A stretch of 64,000 bases of DNA from Psychrobacter glacincola (GCA_001411745.2 LIQB01000001.1:1-64000), one strand, 5' to 3'; counted from the first letter of the stretch, positions 1 to 9,697 are shown. The notes: generated from the sequence alone by a model not told the origin. Numbers and translations: made by a program.

Positions 1-74
1 ACTAGATACGAAAAATTGGCTCGTAATTATAAGTCTATGCTGTATCTAGCTTGTACTATGATTCATTGCAAACT

Positions 75-94
75 GAATTAGGGACACGCCCTAG
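75..94. repeat. End of a palindromic mini-element or IS remnant
   Basis: The sequence GAATTAGGGACACGCCCTAG closely matches one end of the palindromic element at 54722-54770 (GAATTGAGGACACGCTCTAA). Bases 1-74 hold no recognisable coding sequence. They do contain an inverted repeat, CTAGATAC at 2-9 with GTATCTAG at 42-49, so an element may extend leftwards out of the window. I infer an IS- or MITE-type terminal repeat; the family is not identified. Confidence 0.4.
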
Positions 95-121
95 CATTTT
101 GCAGAAACTAAAGCCCATTAA

Positions 122-156
122 AAAAGGCAAATAACGTCAAGCGCTATTTGCCTTTT
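122..156 (-). terminator. Bidirectional terminator downstream of zipA
   Basis: A 12-bp perfect stem (AAAAGGCAAATA with TATTTGCCTTTT) encloses an 11-base loop, with A/T runs on both sides. It lies 58 bases past the zipA stop codon on the minus strand. Confidence 0.75.
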
Positions 157-213
157 AGAATACTGCTAATATGAATCAGCTTTTATTAATCAACCTGTAT
201 TAATACATTAAAA

Positions 214-1242
214 CTAACCTTCATAATCGCGAACTTGGTTACGCAGCTGTTGCTTATATTCAGGGGTGATTGGTTCGTTCTCTTCATCGAGCATAATGGC
301 GTCCAAATCACTTGCCATCATATAAGCAATACTCATCATACTATCGAAGCTACGCAGCGCTTGTGGATGCGGCAGCGATAAGAATACTACCACGCCATTA
401 TAAGTATTGGTCGCCACGCTATGCGGATCAAAAGGCGCGATACCACTATCGGTGATACCCATCATGCTAAACCACAGCATGCCGGTGCCGTCTTTTTGCT
501 CATAACGATGGAACATATTCATCGCGCCATAGCGCAGACCATACTTATCAATTAACGCCAATAAATCACGACCACGGATAATCGCGGCTGGACGGTCGCG
601 ATATTGATGCGGCAAAATGGTGATATTAATATTGTCTTTGGCATTGATGAGTGGACCGTTTTGCGCTTCATCTACTGGCTCTGAGAGATGCTGATCGAGT
701 ATCGGACTGTTATTATCGAAGCTTGGCTCGTCTGCGGTATCAATAGAGGGCATCAAGCTGTCAGTTGCAGACATCAAGCTTGAAAACGCATCCTGCTCTT
801 GCTCGATATGCATTTGCTCAGCGGCTTCTGCAAACTCGCTGTTGTCAGCACGCTGCTGCTCTGCTTGCCAGCGCACATAGTCAGCATCATCTATTGTGCC
901 AGTATCGGTGTCAGTATCGCTGTCATTAACATCCGCATGCCCAGCTGTCAGCTGCGTATCAACATGGGTATGAGGTTGGGTCAAAGGCTCGTCTTCGACC
1001 ACCGCATTTAGATAACTGCGATCAGGGGCGATACTTGTTTCGCCAGCGACTGTATCATCCAAGTTTGGCTGATCGACGATATTACGTTCATGACGCGGTA
1101 TGATAGGAATACCGTTTTTATCATAATTGACCGCTACCGCTTCAGCATTGCTGCGGCGCTTAAAGCTACGAATGACCATAAATAGCCCTGCAAGCATGAT
1201 AAATGCGGCAATGGCAATCAATATAAACTGAATAGCGGTCAT
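214..1242 (-). CDS. zipA: Cell division protein ZipA
   Basis: ZipA is an inner-membrane anchor that ties FtsZ protofilaments to the membrane in the divisome. The 342-residue protein has one N-terminal membrane span (about residues 5-25) followed by basic residues. A long acidic, Asp/Thr-rich flexible linker follows (about 40-200), and a C-terminal globular domain (about 205-335) carries the ILPHQYRDRPAAIIRG-type start of the FtsZ-binding fold. This order (span, charged and disordered linker, C-terminal domain) is diagnostic of ZipA. The gene follows smc on the same strand, 214 bases downstream. The smc-zipA order is common in Moraxellaceae, where ligA often comes next, outside this window. 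The linker is poorly conserved in the family, so identity rests on architecture and the C-terminal domain. Confidence 0.88.
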   Translation of the reverse strand: MTAIQFILIAIAAFIMLAGLFMVIRSFKRRSNAEAVAVNYDKNGIPIIPRHERNIVDQPNLDDTVAGETSIAPDRSYLNAVVEDEPLTQPHTHVDTQLTAGHADVNDSDTDTDTGTIDDADYVRWQAEQQRADNSEFAEAAEQMHIEQEQDAFSSLMSATDSLMPSIDTADEPSFDNNSPILDQHLSEPVDEAQNGPLINAKDNINITILPHQYRDRPAAIIRGRDLLALIDKYGLRYGAMNMFHRYEQKDGTGMLWFSMMGITDSGIAPFDPHSVATNTYNGVVVFLSLPHPQALRSFDSMMSIAYMMASDLDAIMLDEENEPITPEYKQQLRNQVRDYEG

Positions 1243-1456
1243 AAGAGATACATCCTAATATATGACAAAAGGGAATACATAAGAGGGAATAAATGGCAAT
1301 AGTCTAGCATGGCTAATGAATATCGTCACCATATAGTCATCGTTTACCGTGAGGCTGACACACTTGCGTGACGTTGTAATATTGGCACATCATTTCTAAC
1401 TATACCACTGACAACTGCTGCCAGTTATCAATTATTTTTGCTATTCAACGCTGCTC

Positions 1457-4400
1457 TTAATCAGAAAGGTAACGTGCCGCCTCATCAAGTGAGACGCTGA
1501 CTAAGGTAGAAATGCCCGCGCTTGGCATAGTCACGCCTTTTAACTCATCGGCAATCTGCATCGTTAATTTATTATGGCTGATAAAGATAAACTGCAAATC
1601 GTCTGCTAATTCATGAATGAGACTGGTAAAGCGGGCGACGTTGGCATCATCAAGTGGTGCATCGACTTCATCCAGCACACAAAATGGCGCAGGATGCTGC
1701 TTAAATATGGCAAAAATCAAACTCAGTGCAGTAAGCGTCTTCTCGCCGCCTGAAAGCACAGCGAGGCGGCTATTACGTTTGCCTTTTGGCTGTGCCATCA
1801 AGGTTAGCCCTGCCCGCCACTGTTCTGATTTTGGCGCATTAACGGGCATATCATCCGTATTGAGCGTTAAACTGGCTTGCCCGCCACCAAACACTTTGGC
1901 AAATAAATTGGCAAGCTCAATATTGACGGCATCGAGCGTCTGCATAAATAGCGTCTTGGTCGTTTCATCAATCGAAGCAATCGCCTCCGTTAACGTCTGC
2001 ATACTGGCAGCAATATCTGCGGTCTGCTGCGCGAGTGGCTCTAAGCGTTCATTGACCTCTGCCAACTCTGCCACGGCTGCCAAGTTGACTGCGCCAATTT
2101 TACTTAGTTGCTGCTCAATCTTACTATGCTCAGCCTCAAGCTCAGCGATTTTATCTGGGCGCACACGGCGATCATGCGCAATAAAATCTGCCAATAAGTT
2201 TGAGACGCTCATCACTTGTTGCTGATGTTGTGGATGCTGCGCTATGTCTGATTGTGCTTTATATTTATGACTCACCTTATAATAAGCATCTAGCGCTTCT
2301 TGCGTATGGCTACTAGCATCCTCTAATTTTGCAGCGCTTAATGCCAACTCGGTCGAGTGATTAGCAAGCGCATTTTGCTGGGTTTGCAGTGTGTTTTGCA
2401 AGCTATCTAGCTCTACTTGCTGCTGATTGTATTCTTGCTTGAGCGCCGTTAACGCGGTTTCTCGCCCTGTTAATACAGCCTGCTGCGCATCGCACGCTGT
2501 TTGTGCCGTCTGCAATTCGGCTTGCAGTGCTGGCAGTGTATTTTGCTGCTGCTCATGACGCGTCTTTAGATTTTGCTCGCTTTGTAGCGACTTTTCAAAT
2601 TGCGCACTTGCCCGAGCAAGACTACTGACACTATGTTCTAAACGCATCTCGCTTTGTTGAATACGAAGTTGCAAGGCTTGCCAAGCGTCATCATCTGCTT
2701 GACGATTACGACTTAGCTCACTGCGCTCCGCTTGTAGTTGCTGAGTTGCCGTACGAGCATCGGCAATTTGTGGCGTTAGCGCTACTATTTTGCTTTGGAG
2801 ATCCTGCTGCTCATGATTGAGCGATTGTTGCTCTTGCACCAGCTCTTGTTGCTCTTGCTCAAGGGTAGATTTATCAGTCATGAGACGTTGGCTGTCCGCT
2901 TGCAAACGTTCAGCGTTGGCGCGCTGAGTAGTCAGTTGCTGCTGATATTGGTATTTATCACGGGTCAATTGCTCCGCTTGCGCGCGCGTTTCTTCTAAGC
3001 TGACCGTCAGAGCATCATAGTTACGCTGGTTATTAGCAATCGCCTTTTGCTGGTCTTGTATCTTGGTTTCAAAACCATCGAGCAAACTCTCTAACGCTTG
3101 CAGACGGCTGCGCTGCTGTAAACGCTGGGTTAAAAATTGACTGTTGCTGTTATTGCTACCATTTTGTCCATCTTGCGCACCAGCAAATTTACTGAGATTA
3201 ATGGTACCCTGCTGACTAATAAGCCAGCCGTCAGTCGTGAGTAAAATAGCTGACGATGGCAATACTTTTAAAATCTCAGCAAGCGCTTCTAACGTTTGCC
3301 TATTATCTGTCTCAGGCTGTGTAATATATAAATAGCACTGCCGCCAAAGCGCTAAGTTCGGTGCGCTAATCAGCTGTGATAAAGGCTGTACTTTATCAAT
3401 CAAACTCTCAGGCAATTCGCTAATCAATGGCTTTGTATTTACCTCATTTTTCTTAGCGCATAGCCACAAACTATGACCCGTTTCTATTTTGATTGATGAC
3501 TTGTCCACTGTATTGGTTTGCGCATTTTGATAAACAAATAAATCTTTTAACTCATGCTCAAGCACCTGCCATAAGCTATGTACTTTCTCCGAGTCATCGC
3601 TCACGTTATCAACATTTGGTTGATAAGTTTGGTTAGAAACCAGCACATGGCTATCTAGCCACAATGCCAACACACTATCAAGTAGCTCTGCATGCTGCTG
3701 ACCTTTCGCGCTTAACTCAATCTGATCACGCAAGGTGGTAATGGTCAATTGGCTATAGTCGCTAGCTATTTCATTTTCTAAATCACTTTTAACATCAGCA
3801 GTTTTTACATGAACAAGCGGTTGCGATTTTGGTGTCGGCTTAGGATGCAATATTTGATGCAGGGTATCGTACTCACCTGCCAATACCGCGTGACGTTTTT
3901 CATTCTCGCTCAACTCGCGCTGCTGCGTATGCAATTGCTGTTGTAAATCCTGCGCTTGCGGTTGTAGCCCAAACAGTCGCTCATCGACGCTGTCTTGTTG
4001 GCGTTCAATCTGCTGCAATTGTTTGTTTAGCTCAGCAACTTGCGCCGCTAATGTCTGCTGCAAATTATTCGTATCAGAATTATCTTGCAAACCAGCACTT
4101 GCAACTGGTGATAGCGACTGTTGTAGTTGCTGCCATAAATCCTGCCAGTTTTGTTGGCGACGCTGCCACTTATCATGGTTTTGCTGATAACGTTTTTGTG
4201 CTTGGCTATTAATCTCTTGCTGTTGTTCAAGCATGCGCGCATTATCTTGCAAGCGTGATAGCTGATTTTGCGCGTCATGGTAGGCGCGCTGTAATGGTTG
4301 CTCGTTGCGTTTATGCGCTTCACGTTTATTTGTTAATTCAATAAGCTTCGGACGCAATGCTTCTAGCACAGTATGCTGCTCGGTTTGCTCAGCCTTTAAG

Positions 4401-5419
4401 CGATTTATCTCATCGACTGCTTGCTGACGCTGCTGCTCTAAACTGGCAAGCTGTTGCTCAATAGCGGTCAGCTGTGACTTGGCATCGCTCAGCTGGTGTT
4501 CAGCTTGTTGATAGCTTAATTGATGCTGATAATGGCTGCTTTGAGCATCGTCTTTGAGCCACTGCTCTTGATTGATATGAGCAGCAAGTTTATCTTGCTT
4601 GGCTTTTAGGGTGTCATAGTTGGCTTGTAAAGTTGATACTTCAGTGGCGCTACGCTCATGCGCTATTTTTTGCTGCTGCTGAGTATGCTTGGCTTGATAG
4701 AGCTGCTGAATGGCAAGCTGCTGCTTGATATCAGCTAGTGTTAGCGCTAATTCCTCATAACGCTCAGCACTGGCGGCTTGCTTAGACAGACGCTTTTGTT
4801 GGCTGACCAGCTCGCTTTGCATATCATGCAGGCGTGCTAAATTATCTTTAGTTTTCTCGAGCTTCTTTTGCGTTTCTTCACGGCGAGCTTGATAGCGCGA
4901 CACCCCTGCCGCCTCTTCGATAAATTCACGCAGCTGCATCGGGCTAGACTCAACGATACGCCCAATCATGCCTTGCTCAATCACCGCATAGCTACGTGCG
5001 CCAAGTCCCGTACCCAAAAATACATCGACGACATCACGGCGACGACAGCGCGTGCCATTGATAAAATAATCTGAGCGACCTTCCTTATTTACCTGACGAC
5101 GAACGGACAGCTCTTGATAGAGATTAAATTCATGGCGAATACCGTTTTGCTCATCTTGCGTATGCTCGAAGGTGAGCTCAACGCTAGCGACACTTTTGGC
5201 GGCTTTATCTTGCGTACCCGCAAAGATGACATCACTCATCGCCCCGCCACGCAGCTGCTTGGCAGAGGTTTCACCCAGCACCCAACGAATGGCATCAATG
5301 ACGTTAGATTTGCCACAGCCGTTCGGCCCGACAATGGCGGTGATACCATGACGAAAGGTAAAAGTCGTAGGATTGGCAAAGGATTTAAAGCCTGCCAGCT
5401 TGAGAGATTTTAGGCGCAT
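1457..5419 (-). CDS. smc: Chromosome segregation protein SMC
   Basis: SMC is the ATPase core of the bacterial condensin, working with ScpA and ScpB to compact and segregate DNA. The N-terminal half of the ABC head has Walker A GPNGCGKSN at residues 31-39. Two long Gln-rich coiled coils (about 170-520 and 700-1150) flank a hinge region. The C-terminal half-head has the signature LSGGEK at 1222-1227 and Walker B FCVLDE at about 1246-1251. At 1320 residues it is longer than typical SMCs (about 1150-1190), and the extra length appears to sit in and around the hinge (about 530-700). The start codon is right at the conserved MRLKSLKLAGFKSF head start. It is transcribed divergently from the small gene at 5559. 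An SMC gene in place of MukBEF fits Moraxellaceae. Confidence 0.95.
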   Translation of the reverse strand: MRLKSLKLAGFKSFANPTTFTFRHGITAIVGPNGCGKSNVIDAIRWVLGETSAKQLRGGAMSDVIFAGTQDKAAKSVASVELTFEHTQDEQNGIRHEFNLYQELSVRRQVNKEGRSDYFINGTRCRRRDVVDVFLGTGLGARSYAVIEQGMIGRIVESSPMQLREFIEEAAGVSRYQARREETQKKLEKTKDNLARLHDMQSELVSQQKRLSKQAASAERYEELALTLADIKQQLAIQQLYQAKHTQQQQKIAHERSATEVSTLQANYDTLKAKQDKLAAHINQEQWLKDDAQSSHYQHQLSYQQAEHQLSDAKSQLTAIEQQLASLEQQRQQAVDEINRLKAEQTEQHTVLEALRPKLIELTNKREAHKRNEQPLQRAYHDAQNQLSRLQDNARMLEQQQEINSQAQKRYQQNHDKWQRRQQNWQDLWQQLQQSLSPVASAGLQDNSDTNNLQQTLAAQVAELNKQLQQIERQQDSVDERLFGLQPQAQDLQQQLHTQQRELSENEKRHAVLAGEYDTLHQILHPKPTPKSQPLVHVKTADVKSDLENEIASDYSQLTITTLRDQIELSAKGQQHAELLDSVLALWLDSHVLVSNQTYQPNVDNVSDDSEKVHSLWQVLEHELKDLFVYQNAQTNTVDKSSIKIETGHSLWLCAKKNEVNTKPLISELPESLIDKVQPLSQLISAPNLALWRQCYLYITQPETDNRQTLEALAEILKVLPSSAILLTTDGWLISQQGTINLSKFAGAQDGQNGSNNSNSQFLTQRLQQRSRLQALESLLDGFETKIQDQQKAIANNQRNYDALTVSLEETRAQAEQLTRDKYQYQQQLTTQRANAERLQADSQRLMTDKSTLEQEQQELVQEQQSLNHEQQDLQSKIVALTPQIADARTATQQLQAERSELSRNRQADDDAWQALQLRIQQSEMRLEHSVSSLARASAQFEKSLQSEQNLKTRHEQQQNTLPALQAELQTAQTACDAQQAVLTGRETALTALKQEYNQQQVELDSLQNTLQTQQNALANHSTELALSAAKLEDASSHTQEALDAYYKVSHKYKAQSDIAQHPQHQQQVMSVSNLLADFIAHDRRVRPDKIAELEAEHSKIEQQLSKIGAVNLAAVAELAEVNERLEPLAQQTADIAASMQTLTEAIASIDETTKTLFMQTLDAVNIELANLFAKVFGGGQASLTLNTDDMPVNAPKSEQWRAGLTLMAQPKGKRNSRLAVLSGGEKTLTALSLIFAIFKQHPAPFCVLDEVDAPLDDANVARFTSLIHELADDLQFIFISHNKLTMQIADELKGVTMPSAGISTLVSVSLDEAARYLSD

Positions 5420-5489
5420 GAAGGATCAGTAAATATGGCGAAAACAGGCGGCTATTCTACCTGAAATTGTGACGGATTTTTAGGGTTTG

Positions 5490-5505
5490 TGAAGGATGCT
5501 ATAAT
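5490..5505 (+). promoter_or_regulatory. Extended -10 promoter for the gene at 5559
   Basis: TGCTATAAT carries a perfect -10 hexamer (5500-5505) preceded by an extended -10 TGn. A weak TTTTTA lies 17 bases further upstream as a possible -35. It sits about 54 bases before the start codon at 5559. Confidence 0.45.
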
Positions 5506-5558
5506 AGGGCTGAAAATAATAATCATTCGTCTAAGTATCAAAAAATAAGAGTATAAAA

Positions 5559-5858
5559 ATGCCTAACTATAATCCGCAAGAACTACAGCAAAAATACGAG
5601 CAATGGTGCAAACTGCATCGCCAGCAACTCGAAGCGCAGCAGCAGTTTTTGCAAGCTGAAGCATTGCAAAATGAGTTGAAAGATTATTATCTCAATCCGC
5701 AATGGATGACAGATCGTGAAACGGATCTGCCAATTGAACATTCAGGTGATGAATACTCTATCTTTAGTGAAGATGCTCTATGGAGTATGCTCAGCGACCA
5801 TGATGAGCTAGCAAGAAAATGGATGCGTTTGGGGCTTGATGCGATTGATAGGAAATAG
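5559..5858 (+). CDS. DUF4298-like small protein
   Basis: The product is a 99-residue soluble acidic protein of unknown function. The N-terminal half (residues 5-45) is a Gln/Glu-rich helix. The C-terminal half has a DYYLNPQWMTDRETD stretch followed by FSEDALWSML and a helix. That resembles the YY-x-S/N-x-x-W-x-x-D and VLSEDxxYxLL pattern I associate with DUF4298, so the family call is from pattern memory only. The gene is divergent from smc with its own promoter-like TATAAT. No signal peptide or membrane span is visible. Function cannot be inferred from the neighbours. Confidence 0.65.
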   Translation: MPNYNPQELQQKYEQWCKLHRQQLEAQQQFLQAEALQNELKDYYLNPQWMTDRETDLPIEHSGDEYSIFSEDALWSMLSDHDELARKWMRLGLDAIDRK

Positions 5859-5901
5859 ACAGCTATTTTATCTAAAGTCGTATTGAGCTTTAGAATTAGA
5901 G

Positions 5902-6837
5902 TCATAAGTGCATAAACGATTTTGAGTGAAGGCTTTGATTGAAACCCTTCAATAGTTTTTGCTCGACTTGGCAAATCTCATTTTCATTCAAATAATGATT
6001 ATTAAACTCAATCAGTGACTGCCAAGAGATATTCGCAACTTCTAAATGGGCAACTACTTCCAATAACTCAGGCTGTAATAAATGTTGGTACTTTGCTGGC
6101 TTGCTCTGACACATAGCTATTTCTTGATTAATTAGGCTTTGCTTATCCTCTTTTATAATACTGCCGCCTATAAACAGTAGTAAAAACTTTGCACCTTTAT
6201 CAATGAAGCCTATTTCTAATAAATACTTGTACATTAAGCAGTACTTTAATATTTGGTCAGCGTTTTTCTTGCCATTAAGCTTTAATTCATTGGCAATCAA
6301 TATATTTGCCTCATGGTTATAAGATAAATTGTCCATGAACATAGCTTTTAGTTCGGTACTAAATTCAAAGATGCCGCTATTGCCGTGTGTTGACCACGAA
6401 CCACATTGTTCAAATTTAATGAATTGCCCATAAAATAGGTTTAGATAAATGTCACTACATAAACTCAGAAAAATATCGAACTCTTTATTTAGATAATCCT
6501 CAGAAAAGAACTTTACGCGGCGGACCGCTTCCCTAGCATTGCAGATACCTATCGTTTGAGTTGAATAAGTTTCTAATTGCTCAGACTCACTCATTTTTTG
6601 ATTCAAGTTTTTACTAACAGCTTGCTCGATTTCTTGTAAGCTCTTATCTTTCAGCTCTGGAACCGTTGCCCATTCAATAATCTGTCTTACATATTGCTTT
6701 TTGCTAATACCAAGAACACGCTGCGGCTCCCATACTAAAAACTCTACCATATTGGATAGACCAGTCGTCCATGGTATCTGGTCTTTTAAATGACTGATTG
6801 AACCAAAAACACGGCGATACTTTTCTGCTGCTTTCAC
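5902..6837 (-). CDS. Hypothetical protein, AT-rich gene
   Basis: I do not recognise this 311-residue protein. It is soluble and mostly helical in character, with no signal peptide. Several Cys and aromatic residues cluster in its middle part (for example around FLSLCSDIYLNLFYGQF and KYCLMYKYLLEIGFIDKG). The C-terminus is a charged helix. The reading frame opens with GTG and only a weak ribosome site, so the start is uncertain. Codon use is visibly more AT-rich than in smc or the TauE-like gene on either side, which suggests recent acquisition. It is convergent with the DUF4298-like gene (44 bases apart), so it is not part of that operon. Confidence 0.7.
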   Translation of the reverse strand: MKAAEKYRRVFGSISHLKDQIPWTTGLSNMVEFLVWEPQRVLGISKKQYVRQIIEWATVPELKDKSLQEIEQAVSKNLNQKMSESEQLETYSTQTIGICNAREAVRRVKFFSEDYLNKEFDIFLSLCSDIYLNLFYGQFIKFEQCGSWSTHGNSGIFEFSTELKAMFMDNLSYNHEANILIANELKLNGKKNADQILKYCLMYKYLLEIGFIDKGAKFLLLFIGGSIIKEDKQSLINQEIAMCQSKPAKYQHLLQPELLEVVAHLEVANISWQSLIEFNNHYLNENEICQVEQKLLKGFNQSLHSKSFMHL

Positions 6838-6889
6838 TCTATTAGTATTCCCAAATTACAGCTCTAATTCTTATTAAAAGAATAGACAC

Positions 6890-7696
6890 TTAAATCACCC
6901 CAATCCCACTTAACAACAACTGCCCGCCTGCGACCAATAACAACACCCCAAAGGCACGCTTAAGCGTTAGCGCAGGCAACTGGTGCGCAAGCTTGGCACC
7001 GACTTTTGCCATTGCAAAGCTAGCGACGGAGATACATAAAAATCCCGTGATATGCACAAATCCTATCGTACCCTCAGGCAGATTGACCACGTCTTGCCCG
7101 AACCATGCAAACCCTGCCGCGCCAGCCAATGCAATCGGTAAGCCACAAGCGGCAGACGTGCCGACCGACTGCTTCATCGGTAACCCCGCCCAATTCAAAA
7201 ACGGCACGGTTAAGCTGCCACCGCCAATACCAAAAATAGACGACGCCATGCCAATCCCTGTACCCGCGCCGAACTGTACACCAGCTGACGGTAGCGGTTT
7301 ACCCAGCTGCTCTTTATTGGACAAAAACAGCATTTTTAAAGCAACCAATAACGCGCCGACACCGATGATGGCTTGCAATACTTTACCGTCAATCATATCG
7401 GCAATACCAGCTCCCACCAAACTACCGATGACCAAGCCGAGTGCCATTTTGCGCCATACTTCCCAACGCACGCCGCCACGCTTATTGTGCGCAGTCATTG
7501 AGCTGATCGAGGTCACAACGATGGTCGCCAGTGATGTACCAATCGCCAAATGGGTCACCACTTCTGGTGAAAAATCATAAGCGGTAAAAATCCATACCAA
7601 TGCTGGTACGATAATCATGCCGCCGCCAACGCCAAATAGACCGGCACTGACACCCGCAAACGCGCCTGCAATCACAAACCATACATATAACATCAT
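6890..7696 (-). CDS. TauE/SafE family membrane transporter
   Basis: This 268-residue polytopic inner-membrane protein has about eight hydrophobic segments. It contains two copies of the glycine-rich family motif: FGVGGGMIIVPALVWIF near residues 20-40 and FGIGGGSLTVPFLNWAGLP near 155-175. The family exports or imports small sulfur-containing or organic anions such as sulfite and sulfoacetate. The substrate here is unknown, because no sulfur-metabolism gene is adjacent. Two consecutive ATG codons open the frame with AAAAGG upstream, and I took the first. Length is normal for the family. The gene is probably monocistronic. Confidence 0.88.
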   Translation of the reverse strand: MMLYVWFVIAGAFAGVSAGLFGVGGGMIIVPALVWIFTAYDFSPEVVTHLAIGTSLATIVVTSISSMTAHNKRGGVRWEVWRKMALGLVIGSLVGAGIADMIDGKVLQAIIGVGALLVALKMLFLSNKEQLGKPLPSAGVQFGAGTGIGMASSIFGIGGGSLTVPFLNWAGLPMKQSVGTSAACGLPIALAGAAGFAWFGQDVVNLPEGTIGFVHITGFLCISVASFAMAKVGAKLAHQLPALTLKRAFGVLLLVAGGQLLLSGIGVI

Positions 7697-7888
7697 CGAA
7701 TCAGCCTTTTATCACACTTATTTTTATAAAAATTCTTTAGTTTTATAATCACTTGCCTATCGCATTTGCTAAATCATAATCCGACCTTTATGCTGTTTAT
7801 TTGATACTGTCTAATCGCGACAATCTCATGACAATCGCCCAGTATAACAAAGATTATCCACGCTATATTAACCACATCGACGAAACTT

Positions 7889-8848
7889 ATGCCGCCATTT
7901 TCCAGTTTTTCTGACGACTCATTAGAGCTTCATCATTTACCACAGCTGAACCATCGCCACCTTGTCAGCAGTGCCTCTACCAATAGCGAGCTGATAGCAG
8001 ATGTACAACATGGCACGTTAAATGCTGCGCAGATGCATCTACTGACCGCTGAAACCCAAAGCGCTGGTCGTGGTCAGCACGAGCGCTCATGGCAATCACC
8101 GCGCGGCAATGTCTATCTGTCGTTATATCATCCTGTTCATCTGCCGATTAGCGGTTTACTGTCGCTGATTATCGGCGTTGAACTGGCAAAAATGCCCGTT
8201 ATTCAAATATTAAATGAGCAATTACGCGCGCAAGGATTGACGCCAATTGGGGTAAAATGGGCAAATGATTTGGGCTTTTATCAACCGCCATCTGACTCAG
8301 TGTTAAATGAGCCTAAACTGGCAGCACAGACCCTACCTTTTAATAAACTTGCGGGTATTTTAATAGAACCTGTTACCCAAGCTGGCAAATTGGTCGGCGT
8401 GGTGATGGGCGTAGGACTTAATGTACAGGCAACGCCCAATCTCACTGCAAAGACCTGCGAAGGCATGAGTTATCAAGCGATTAGCCTACAGGATATTTAT
8501 GAGAGGCTAAAACCAGAGACAGATATTGAGAGTCTGCCAAGCCTAAAAATACTTTACCAACAAATGAGTAAAGCCCTGCTAGCCGCGATGACACGCTTTG
8601 AGCACTTAGGATTAGAGAAGCCCACTGGTCAAAGCTATAATTTGGACAGCTTTTTAAAACAGTTTGAGTCGATGGATGCACTGGCAGGATTACGCTTGCA
8701 CGTTACTCAAGAGCATAACGGTAAAACAGATAGCATCACAGGTTATGCTTGTGGTCTTGATACACATGGATGTTTGCAATTGCGTCAAGATAGCGGTAAG
8801 ATTTCTGCGCTTTTTACCGGACGCATCGACGTTATTGATAAGGCTTAA
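7889..8848 (+). CDS. birA: Biotin--[acetyl-CoA-carboxylase] ligase
   Basis: BirA activates biotin to biotinyl-AMP and attaches it to a lysine of carboxylase biotin domains. The 319-residue protein shows the biotin/AMP loop SAGRGQHERSW (about residues 58-68). It also has the KWANDL segment (about 124-129), the KLAGILIEP strand (about 153) and a GVGLNV strand typical of the catalytic core, plus a C-terminal SH3-like part. It lacks the N-terminal helix-turn-helix of E. coli BirA, so it is a class I ligase without operator-binding function. The coaX start codon lies 37 bases downstream, so the two are probably co-transcribed. Likely substrates are AccB elsewhere and LiuD in this window. The ribosome site at this start is weak. 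Confidence 0.88.
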   Translation: MPPFSSFSDDSLELHHLPQLNHRHLVSSASTNSELIADVQHGTLNAAQMHLLTAETQSAGRGQHERSWQSPRGNVYLSLYHPVHLPISGLLSLIIGVELAKMPVIQILNEQLRAQGLTPIGVKWANDLGFYQPPSDSVLNEPKLAAQTLPFNKLAGILIEPVTQAGKLVGVVMGVGLNVQATPNLTAKTCEGMSYQAISLQDIYERLKPETDIESLPSLKILYQQMSKALLAAMTRFEHLGLEKPTGQSYNLDSFLKQFESMDALAGLRLHVTQEHNGKTDSITGYACGLDTHGCLQLRQDSGKISALFTGRIDVIDKA

Positions 8849-8885
8849 ATCAAAGACCCAATGGGCACGATATAAAGGGATTTTT

Positions 8886-9614
8886 ATGCTCTGGTTAGAT
8901 CTTGGCAACACCCGCCTAAAATACTGGCTCACCGATGATATCGGACAAATAGTCGCGCATGATGCCAAGCAACATTTGCAAGCGCCTGCCGAACTATTGA
9001 TGGGTTTGACCGATCGCTTCGAGCGTTATGCGCCTGATTTTATTGGTATCTCATCGGTACTTGGCGACGATTTGAATGTTAAAGTGTCAGAGACGTTAGG
9101 TCGTCTGAATATTCCGTTTGAGTTTGTCCATGTCGATGCAGCGCATGCTTTGATGAAGAGTGCTTATAATGACGAACAGCTCGGCTGTGATCGTTGGCTA
9201 CAGATGCTGGGCGCCGTGGATAAGAAAAAACGTCAATGCGTGATTGGCTGTGGCACAGCAGTGACCATTGACTTGATTGATCATGCTGAGCATTTGGGCG
9301 GTTATATTTTCCCCAGTATTTATCTGCAACGTGAATCACTATTTTCAGGCACTAAGCAAATCACCATATCCAATGGCACCTTTGATAGTGTGGGTCAAGG
9401 CATGACCACACAAGATGCGGTACATCGCGGCATACTATTATCAATCGTCGGTGCCATCAATGAGATTAGCCATCGCCATCCCAACTTTGAAGTTATCATG
9501 ACGGGTGGTGATGCATCTATTATCTCGCAGCACGTCAACCGTCCAGTACGCTTGCGTGATGATTTATTGTTGAATGGTCTGGCACGATATTTTGATCATA
9601 CCAAACAGTCGTAA
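8886..9614 (+). CDS. coaX: Type III pantothenate kinase
   Basis: CoaX phosphorylates pantothenate in the first step of coenzyme A synthesis. The ATG at 8886 gives MLWLDLGNTRLKYW, whose DLGNTRLK is the phosphate-1 motif that normally opens this family. Further upstream in-frame starts inside birA would add 74 unrelated residues and are rejected. The LGCDRW pantothenate-site motif and the VIGCGTAVTIDLID stretch with its conserved Asp follow. A C-terminal GGDA segment is also present. Length (242 residues) is normal. The type III enzyme replaces CoaA in Pseudomonas and Moraxellaceae, and birA-coaX adjacency is common. Confidence 0.93.
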   Translation: MLWLDLGNTRLKYWLTDDIGQIVAHDAKQHLQAPAELLMGLTDRFERYAPDFIGISSVLGDDLNVKVSETLGRLNIPFEFVHVDAAHALMKSAYNDEQLGCDRWLQMLGAVDKKKRQCVIGCGTAVTIDLIDHAEHLGGYIFPSIYLQRESLFSGTKQITISNGTFDSVGQGMTTQDAVHRGILLSIVGAINEISHRHPNFEVIMTGGDASIISQHVNRPVRLRDDLLLNGLARYFDHTKQS

Positions 9615-9643
9615 TACTCAATAGATACTTTTACATTGAAAAC

Positions 9644-9679
9644 AAAAAAAGCAGTACGTGTGAGGCGTACTGCTTTTTT
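9644..9679. terminator. Bidirectional terminator between coaX and the TonB-like gene
   Basis: The stem GCAGTACG with CGTACTGC is extended by A7 on the left and T7 on the right. It serves convergent coaX (+) and the gene at 9698 (-). Confidence 0.85.
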
Positions 9680-9697
9680 ATTATTGTTTAAGCTTTA

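Noticed and set aside
5510..5527. A Fur-box-like AATAATAATCATT near the DUF4298 gene
   Set aside because: Too few matches to the 19-bp consensus, and no iron-related gene nearby.
8664..8885. An in-frame extension of coaX of 74 residues overlapping birA
   Set aside because: The conserved family start is MLWLDLGNTRLK at 8886, and the extension lies wholly inside birA in another frame.
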